From the NCBI GenBank assembly GCA_037043235.1, contig JAWRVZ010000053.1:2108001-2172000 (forward strand): a stretch of 64,000 nt of DNA. The letters run 5' to 3'. A model generated the notes under the pieces. It was not told the DNA's origin. It made no database searches and saw only the letters and a program-made list of their open reading frames with translations. Shown here one piece after another: positions 57,452-64,000 of this stretch; position 1 is the first letter of the stretch, and each line of letters starts with the position of its first letter. Origin of the DNA: Rhodeus uyekii. Its lineage: Eukaryota > Chordata > Actinopteri > Cypriniformes > Acheilognathidae. The position numbers and the translations under genes were made by a program.

Positions 57452-57780
57452 TATTCACGAGCGGAAATACTTTTAAGGTTTAATGAGAATAAGGCTGAAA
57501 TGATCCCGTTTGGCTCGAATGAACACAGTGCATGACTTTGATCTTGATTACCTGTCAACGTACAGTACCACGTGTTAGGAATCTGGGTGTATTGTTTGAC
57601 AACAGTCTTAAATTTGATAAGCAGATAAGTGTTGTGGTCAAAGTTTGTTTTTATCATTTTCGTCTTTTAACCAAAGTTAAGCCATTCTTGTCTTTTTAAA
57701 GAATTTTGAAACAGTTATGAAGCCTTTGTAACGTCTCAGCTAGATTATTGCAACTCACTGTACACATTTACAGTTAGATC
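57452..57780 (+). pseudogene. LINE (L2-like) reverse transcriptase fragment
   Basis: The + strand gives FNENKAEMIPFG, VRNLGVLFDNSLKFDKQIS and, after frame breaks, QLDYCNSLY, the conserved C-terminal end of L2/CR1-type reverse transcriptases. Stops and shifts break the frame. Confidence 0.65.
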
Positions 57781-57814
57781 AAAATGCAGAGGCCGAGCTT
57801 CTCACAGCATCGAA

Positions 57815-57997
57815 ATGGGTCCAGGGAAGAATCGAAGGTCCTTGAAAGAGTTGAGAACTTTTCTGGTATTTTGTGGCTACTACCGCAGATTCATCAAAGA
57901 TTACTTGAAGATCCACAATCCAAAGACCTCTTGGATCCTTGCTTGCCAGACAGCATTCGACACCCTGATTAGGAAGTTAAAGTCTGAAGGCAACTAA
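57815..57997 (+). pseudogene. Ty3/gypsy-type polymerase fragment
   Basis: LKELRTFLVFCGYYRRFIKD is the reverse transcriptase/RNase H junction motif of Ty3/gypsy retrotransposons. Only about 60 residues are left, directly after a LINE relic. No LTRs were recognised. Confidence 0.65.
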
Positions 57998-58450
57998 ACT
58001 GTACAAATATCCTGAGCTAGGGAATCCACAAATAAAAATAGTCCAATCCCTGTTCCAGAGTTTGAGTGAAGTAATCACAGACTCCCTTGTAGGACCTAGC
58101 CACCCAGAATCCTGCAGGGTTCAAAGACAATATAGACCCTTAAAACAGTGCACAGGGATGAAAACAATGAAAGCACTCAAAATGCATTATTTAGGAATTC
58201 CATGACATCTACAAGCATCCAATGTGTAAACAATATGATTTATGAACAAAGTTCAGCATAAACTCTGGCACAACCTGCATATTTTTAAATGCTCAAGAGA
58301 AGTAACAACCCGAATCACAGCGATAGGCTGCCGACTGAGTTTTTCACTTGATATTTGCATAAAGTTGAGAACTACCTAAACTTTTGATCGCTCTCAAAGC
58401 TTTCTCCAGTCCACTATTCTTGAAGCTCAAATTCCATAGCAATGAACTGA

Positions 58451-58778
58451 AAATGTCTCCGGTTACTCTTGTAACCTCAGTTCCCTGAGAGGTGGGAACT
58501 TAGATATAGCATAAATGCTTTTTGCACACTGAGAACTCCTCCCCTTCATGTAATTTGAAATGACACCTAATAGGACAACGCCAGTTGACTAACTGGCCAA
58601 TTGTCATGAGATTCAGCACTGGCTGACCCAGACAGTATAAATAGCAGAGGAGCGACAATTGCGGCAGAATCCTGACTGAACGTTGCACAGCTGGTCGAGC
58701 GGGGAGCACGCTAGCTTGCTTATTGTCTCGTTCCTGCCTCTCAGGAAGCCAAGGTTATAAGAGTAACCAGAGACATTC
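58451..58778. mobile_element. Foldback MITE, copy 2
   Basis: AATGTCTCCGGTTACTCTTG at the left pairs with ATAAGAGTAACCAGAGACATT at the right; the next blocks (TTCCCTGAGAGG and its complement) also pair. The interior resembles 31316-31560. Confidence 0.75.
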
Positions 58779-59665
58779 CCTTTCGAGAGCAGTAACTTTT
58801 ACATTACGCAAATGCTTTTTGTGCATTGGGAACAGTTCAATCCTGCTGTGAAATGGGCGCAAATCACCCTGAAGACACACAGAAACCATACACCAACCAC
58901 AGTGAAAAGCACACAAAGCTCAACCAATGGCAACGCCTCTAAGCGTACTAATCCCCACTAATGGGTGCAGCTAAACCAATGAAATCAGTAGCTGAAGCCT
59001 ACCAAAATTTGCATATCAAACATGAAAAATAGTGACCTGCACTGAGTACAGCGCAGACATAGCCATACAGAAACACGTAAGCACAATTATATATAAAGCC
59101 ACAATATCAACAGCAAAAGCTGTAACAAATAGTTTCTTGAGAGAATAGCACTATCCCAGGAATAATTTAATCAGTTACTCACCGAAAGCACTTGAGAAGC
59201 CAAAGATGGTAGATCCAGTTTATAAAACCTGGCGAAGGTGTTCTGAGAAGATCAGCCTTCAGTAAAACAATTATCCTTCATTGACATACCTCTGGACCAT
59301 GCCCATGACGAAGCAACTGTGACGCCGACCACAGACCTGAAGTGATATCATTACCCAGACGTATACATTTGAATAACTCATATTAAACACTTTTACCAAA
59401 AAAAATAACAGGAGAGAGGAGAAAAACATGCTTACCTGCAACAGTATCAGCCATCTTCTGCTGAACTATAGTGTGATCATGGGGGGGAGGGGGGGGGGCA
59501 CTAGTACACCATTTGATTGGATTTAGCCTCTAATTTCATGTAATTCTAGACCCTGAATATCATAAGACTTTTGAAATCTGTCACACTGATTCAAACTTAT
59601 ATCCACTTATACACAAAACATTTTAAAATCATGATTAAGATAAGACAACCACAGAACAAACCACA
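58779..59665. other. Intergenic, nothing recognised
   Basis: About 890 bases without a recognised gene. A G-rich run lies at about 59481-59498. Confidence 0.4.
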
Positions 59666-59673
59666 GTCTAAAA

Positions 59674-60856
59674 CAGGGGTCTCAAACTCAAATGAGCCGG
59701 GGGCCGCAGGAGCCAGAGTTTGGGTGAGGCAGGTATCAAGTATTCCACAAAAAAAATATTTTCTCAAACGTCATTATTGACAGTTCTTTAACTTCAATGG
59801 GTTCTTCTTCTATGTACTTGGACTTACTTAAGTTCAAGGTTGAGGAAAAAGTTACAAATTTTTTCGAGATACTAAGTCATTATTATGATCAACTGTCATT
59901 ATTTTGAGATAAGTCAATATTATGAAACTTTCTCATTTTCTCCAGATATTAAGTCATTATTATGAGAAATTCTCATTATTTTAAGATACTAAGTCATTAC
60001 TATGATTATCTCTCTCATTATTTCGAGATAATAAGTCATTATTATAAGAAATTTGATCATTATTTCGAGATATTAAGTCATTATTATGAAACTTCTAATT
60101 CTGTCCAGATACTAAGTCATTATTATGAGAAACTCTCTCATTATTATGACTTAAATAATCCTTTTTTTTCTCAACTGTGGCGGAAACGGGCATCCATACT
60201 TTCCTGATGACATGAACATCGTAATATTTTATATGGTAGAAAATACAGATATAGGCGACTGCTACCGGCTGTTAATTATTAGCTGGGACTGTGGGACACC
60301 ATTAATAAATGTATTATATACAAACAATGGGATAAAGCCACGGAGGCGATATTTACTGGATTTTATTTTCTATATAACACCGATGTCCCGCAAATAAGCC
60401 CCTTTCAAATTCTGGAAAAACAAATACAATCCGCATGACGCTAAACCCAACGCCGATAACAGTAACATTCACTTCGTCCAGCTCAAAGTAGAACATGCTC
60501 AATTTCAATCACAATAAGAAGTAATAATTCTATGACGGCTTTGACAAATGTGATGCTACACGGGCAGCTCCATAGTTGTTTCTCTGTCTGCATCAAGCCC
60601 GGCCGATGCCCCGCCCCCGGGAGTCATTTACTCCACTGTGATTGGCCCCCGGTAGTCATATACTCCACTGTGATTGGTTGGTTTGTACGCTCCAGCTCGC
60701 ACGAAAAAGGAATCTTCCTCACACAAAGCGGTAAAGCGCTATTCATTCATCACTCGCGGGCCGCACTTATATTAAACTTTCATATGGTCCCGCGGGCCAC
60801 AAAATATCGTTTCGCGGGCCGCAATTGGCCCGCGGGCCGCATGTTTGAGACCCCTG
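59674..60856. mobile_element. Non-autonomous hAT element with perfect 8-bp target duplication
   Basis: CAGGGGTCTCAAACTC at the left pairs with GTTTGAGACCCCTG at the right. GTCTAAAA occurs at 59666-59673 and again at 60857-60864. Sub-terminal GGGCCGC clusters are near both ends. It holds a minisatellite at 59869-60150. No transposase frame inside. Confidence 0.93.
59869..60150. repeat. Minisatellite inside hAT element
   Basis: Imperfect units of about 40 bases built on TAAGTCATTATTATGA, CTCATTATT and CGAGATA, repeated about seven times. The frame read through it gives ILSHYY repeats, which have no coding support. Confidence 0.8.
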
Positions 60857-60869
60857 GTCTAAAATAAAT

Positions 60870-62135
60870 AGAACTGCTGAGCTGGAGTCTGTGGTGCTTA
60901 CTGCCATTGAACCTTCTCAATAGGGAGTCTTTCCATTCATGCCAAATTTTTCTTGTCAAGTCCCTTTCAAAAGCCAGTTGCACTAAATGTAGCATGTCAG
61001 ATTTCAGAGTAGAAAACGAGTTTTCGCACTTAGCTATAGATGCTCCAAATGTCAACACACATTTCATTGCAGCAAGTACACTAGGCATAGCTTCAAGGGT
61101 GGCATGATGCCGCTGGAGAATTTAAGCGTTATCTTCTCACCACTTGAAACTGATCCAGACAGATCTTTACACAGGAATTGTCGGGCCACAACAAATTCTG
61201 AATGAACCACTTCCGAATTAGTTAATTTCAGCATGTGTTGAAGGAGTTGCACATCCAAGAAGGTTCTGTCTTAATTTTTTTATCAAAAGCTGAAAGAGCT
61301 TCAATTAACTTGATGTTTCCTTCTCCGAAATGCTCAGAGATATCTGCAAGCACCATGTCTAAAGTACTGTAGTACAATCATCAAAGCTCTGCTGCATTTC
61401 CCAAAGCACCTTGAGCTTGGCCAATGCTCTCCTTCAGGAGACATTCTTGAAATGCTCTGTTAATGGTGTGTTTTTGTTTGGAAGGGTTTGCCACTTCAGT
61501 GTCGTCGGCCTTCTCCACAGCTCTAAGTAAGATTCAGTGCAATTTCATAAGGCATTCAGAAGCGCATGTCACTAACTTAACCACACTTAAGGTGCAAGTT
61601 TGCAACTTCTCGAACTATTTCTTCAGTCATCAAACTGCTCATGTTTGCAATGTCATTCTGAATGTCGTGAGAACTGTACGTTGCATTACCTAGTACACTC
61701 CTAAGCTCTGGGACTTTGCGTAGAGCATATTCAAATAATGAAAGGAAAAGTCCACTCCCACCCTCCATTAGACTTTCAAATGCATCTGTGCTTCCCCTGA
61801 GCAGGCAATGATTCACTACAAGAAATTCAACCATGTCCACTACTAAGGAGATATAGTAGTGATTCCTAGCTAACTGGTTACTGTTTACCAGGGTGAACAG
61901 GTCGTTTCAGTTCAGTTCATTTTTCTTTCTTTTTCCAGAGGGCCATACTTGCATGCAAAGGCAGCAAAAGGCCTCAACAAACATGCAGTGTTTGTGAATG
62001 TGTGAATGTTCTTTTGACACTGCATGTTTGTTGAGGTCTTTTGCCGCCTCTAATGCGTGCTTCCAATCACTGAATCCTCTTACAGTGAAAGCTGGGTCTG
62101 ATGACGAAATTAAGTATTTATTTACATGAAAAAAA
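60870..62135 (-). pseudogene. Decayed hAT-family transposase
   Basis: The minus strand shows, in order: an FTVRGFSDWKHALEAAKD segment at about 62085-62030, as in TTF-type zinc fingers of hAT proteins; a DUF4371-like core (FLVVNHCLLRGSTDAFESL, ATYSSHDIQNDIANM, MTEEIVREVAN) at 61840-61577; and a C-terminal dimerisation part (CENSFSTLKSDML) at about 61045. Frame breaks separate the blocks, so it is inactive. The hAT element 59674-60856 is inserted at its 3' edge, after the codons for SSSIYF. Confidence 0.8.
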
Positions 62136-62481
62136 AAGCAGAATCTGTTTCGACTGAGTATTTCAACCACTCATGTGACATATACCATGATACAACACAT
62201 GACAGTTTCTGGTTGCCACAAAGGCGAAGAGGAAAATGTCTTAACCCTCAACTTAACCTGATTCGTTTTATGCTCACCAGGAGGCACTCTTGGGGCATTC
62301 AGAGGATTAGTCAATGTTTGTGTTTTGGCACCTGATGAGTCTGAGTTGCTGATATTGGATGGTTGTAGCGGTTGCATATCCTGTTTTATGTCATATTATA
62401 TTTATTTCAACAGTTAATTATGTAAGTGCTTGTATGGTTTTGCTGGGCAGGTGGGATTGAGATTATCATGGGGGATTACAA

Positions 62482-62648
62482 CCAGTGACTGTGTTCGACG
62501 TGAAGCAACACTGAGCAGACCGATCGGTGGGTGTTACATCAAAAAGTATTGCGCAAGTCGTGTGATCTCTTAATTGCTCTCACAGTACTTTGATGTTACA
62601 CACCGATCGGTAAGCGCAGCGTCGTGTCAAGTCAAAAACAGCCACTGG
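62482..62648. mobile_element. Foldback MITE upstream of the last gene
   Basis: CCAGTGACTGTGTTCGAC at the left pairs with GTCAAAAACAGCCACTGG at the right, and an inner GATCGGTGGGTGTTACATCA pairs with TGATGTTACACACCGATC. 167 bp in all, about 360 bases upstream of the next ATG. Confidence 0.75.
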
Positions 62649-63006
62649 TTCTGCAGCAAGAAGCCTCTTATCTGTGCTCGTGCCTGAAACACAGTCAATG
62701 CGCAGAAGCTCACCGCAACCCTCAGTGCCGTTTTAAACGCAACGTAGATCATATTCCAGACATTGTGAAATAATCATCTATCATTTTCACAGTGTAAACC
62801 ACAATGTCCTCCGGTACAATGAAGAGCTCAATTAAAACTGCAAAAGCATTTAATTTGTGGTGAAATCTAAGGCAGGGCTTGTTACATCATATCTCTGGAA
62901 AATTGTTTAGTGAACACTACAGTGAAGAAAAATAGATTCACATAGAAAGAACTTTTGAGTATTTTAGTGAGCTACCAAAGAAATAGATTAAAAAAAAGAA
63001 AGAAAA

Positions 63007-63921
63007 ATGCCATCAACCTTCATTCTGCTGCTCTTCTTTCAATGCGGCTGTGTCTCAGGTAAGAAAACGTTCATGATCTAAATACAGAATCTCTGTACAT
63101 GTTTATACAATCTCACTTGTTTAAGAATTCATTAAGAAACAGCAGATTATTAAAAAGAAAATATCTATATGTTATAGAAAATATAACATATAGATATTTG
63201 GTGTTTGCAGTGTACACTAGCTACTGTTCAAGTTTGGTCTTATACTTTTTCAAGAAATTAATACTTTCATCATAGAATACATCATGGATTAAACCTATCA
63301 AACGTGATAAGAATGTTACAAAAGATTTCTATATGAAATAAGAAATTTATCAAAGAATCTTTTAAAAAAAAATTGATGGTTTCCTCTAAAATATTGAGCT
63401 CAACATTGATAATTTCAACTTTTAAAAAAATAAGAAATGCTTAAGTATCAAATCATCATATCACAATGATTTCTGAAGACTGGATTAAGTTTGAAAATAC
63501 AGCTTCACCACAAAATAAACTACATTTAAAAGTATTTATAAGGGATTTTAAAGTTAAATAAATATTCGAATAGAAAATAATTTTTTTAAATTGTAATAAT
63601 ATTTGCACGCCAGTAATGCTTTTTACAGATTTTTTTACTAAATGAATGCAGCTGATTTTAATATTTCTATCAAAAACTTCTTTTTTCTCGTACCAACGCC
63701 AAACGTTTGAACAGTAGAGTAAATTACATACGTTATTAACAAACAGAACACGAGTGAATGTTATGATCGAGTGTCGTTACTTCCATTAAACAGGACAGTA
63801 TTTGTTAAGATATAACTTCAGTCCTCTGGCTGACCTGGCTTTGAAGGTTTCAGTCGATGAAGTCAACAGGCAGTCGAGCACTTTCAACCTCCACAGGCCA
63901 TCTAGCAGAGTGGTCCGTCAG
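63007..63921 (+). CDS. Secreted cystatin-fold-like protein, first two exons (possibly spp2), continues beyond window
   Basis: Exon 1 is 63007-63058 and encodes a signal peptide, MPSTFILLLFFQCGCVSG, with Gly split by a phase-1 intron and a GTAAGA donor. Exon 2 is 63794-63921: QYLLRYNFSPLADLALKVSV, DEVNRQSSTFNLHRPSSRVV, RQ. A helix of the type ALKVSVDEVNRQS followed by a variable strand is how cystatin-like domains begin, as in secreted phosphoprotein 24, fetuins and cathelicidins. The similarity to the start of SPP24 (YDYDPSSLRDAL...VNSQS) is the best I can recall but is modest. The downstream exons needed for a firm call are outside the window. Confidence 0.6.
63159..63199. repeat. Perfect hairpin in the first intron of the last gene
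   Basis: Two 18-base arms (AAATATCTATATGTTATA and its exact complement) separated by five bases (GAAAA). AT-rich; no RNA gene is implied. Confidence 0.85.
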
Positions 63922-64000
63922 GTAATAATAATATAGACACTTTTATTTTGTTCTGTTTGTGTGTAGGCCAATTTGCAGCCTCATGAATTCTCTCAGACGA

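Noticed and set aside
59962..60207. Repeat protein with ILSHYY units
   Set aside because: Produced by a minisatellite inside a non-autonomous hAT element; no coding evidence.

Overview
This window is vertebrate nuclear DNA from a ray-finned fish, most likely a cyprinid-like (carp/minnow/zebrafish group) species. Coding sequence is split into short exons with GT/AG junctions, the introns are AT-rich and full of short repeats, and the repeats belong to types abundant in cyprinid genomes: palindromic MITEs, hAT, Tc1 and Tigger/pogo-like elements, and tRNA-derived SINEs. Species cannot be fixed from the sequence alone. All exon coordinates were read by eye from splice signals, reading phase and protein similarity recalled from memory; no alignment was run.

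Four genes lie on the + strand. (1) The 3' part of mpp4, a MAGUK scaffold (rest of the PDZ domain, SH3, hook and guanylate-kinase-like domain), in 15 exons from 979 to 7940; its 5' half is upstream of the window. (2) tmem237, a four-pass ciliary transition-zone protein, from about 10609 (possibly 9207) to 16911. (3) abi2, an Abl interactor and WAVE-complex subunit, complete from ATG at 18861 to TGA at 53660 in 12 coding exons (555 codons plus stop), with a 17.3 kb first intron. (4) The first two exons of a secreted, cystatin-fold-like gene at 63007-63921, possibly spp2, which runs out of the window. mpp4 next to tmem237, with abi2 in the same neighbourhood, matches human 2q33. The fourth gene is not expected there in human, so it marks a possible synteny break.

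The rest is introns, UTRs and a dense, partly nested layer of transposon remains. It includes a Tc1 copy with its catalytic core deleted (36611-37574), several Tigger/pogo-like elements with TA duplications, hAT elements with 8-bp target duplications (23158-24006, 32471-33627, 59674-60856), decayed hAT transposases (31570-31833 +, 60870-62135 -), Tc1/mariner transposase relics, a LINE/Ty3-gypsy relic (57452-57997), SINEs and foldback MITEs.

The most unusual points are these. A 357-bp copy of the tmem237 terminal exon plus 3'UTR, apparently without a mismatch, sits inside an upstream tmem237 intron with its stop codon and AATAAA. A run of four tiny phase-matched exons lies in the mpp4 hook. 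A 147-bp TG repeat ends 14 bases before an mpp4 splice acceptor. The abi2 proline-rich region is built from four phase-1 symmetric exons and also has a NAGNAG acceptor. I saw no clear evidence of a wholly new biological system.
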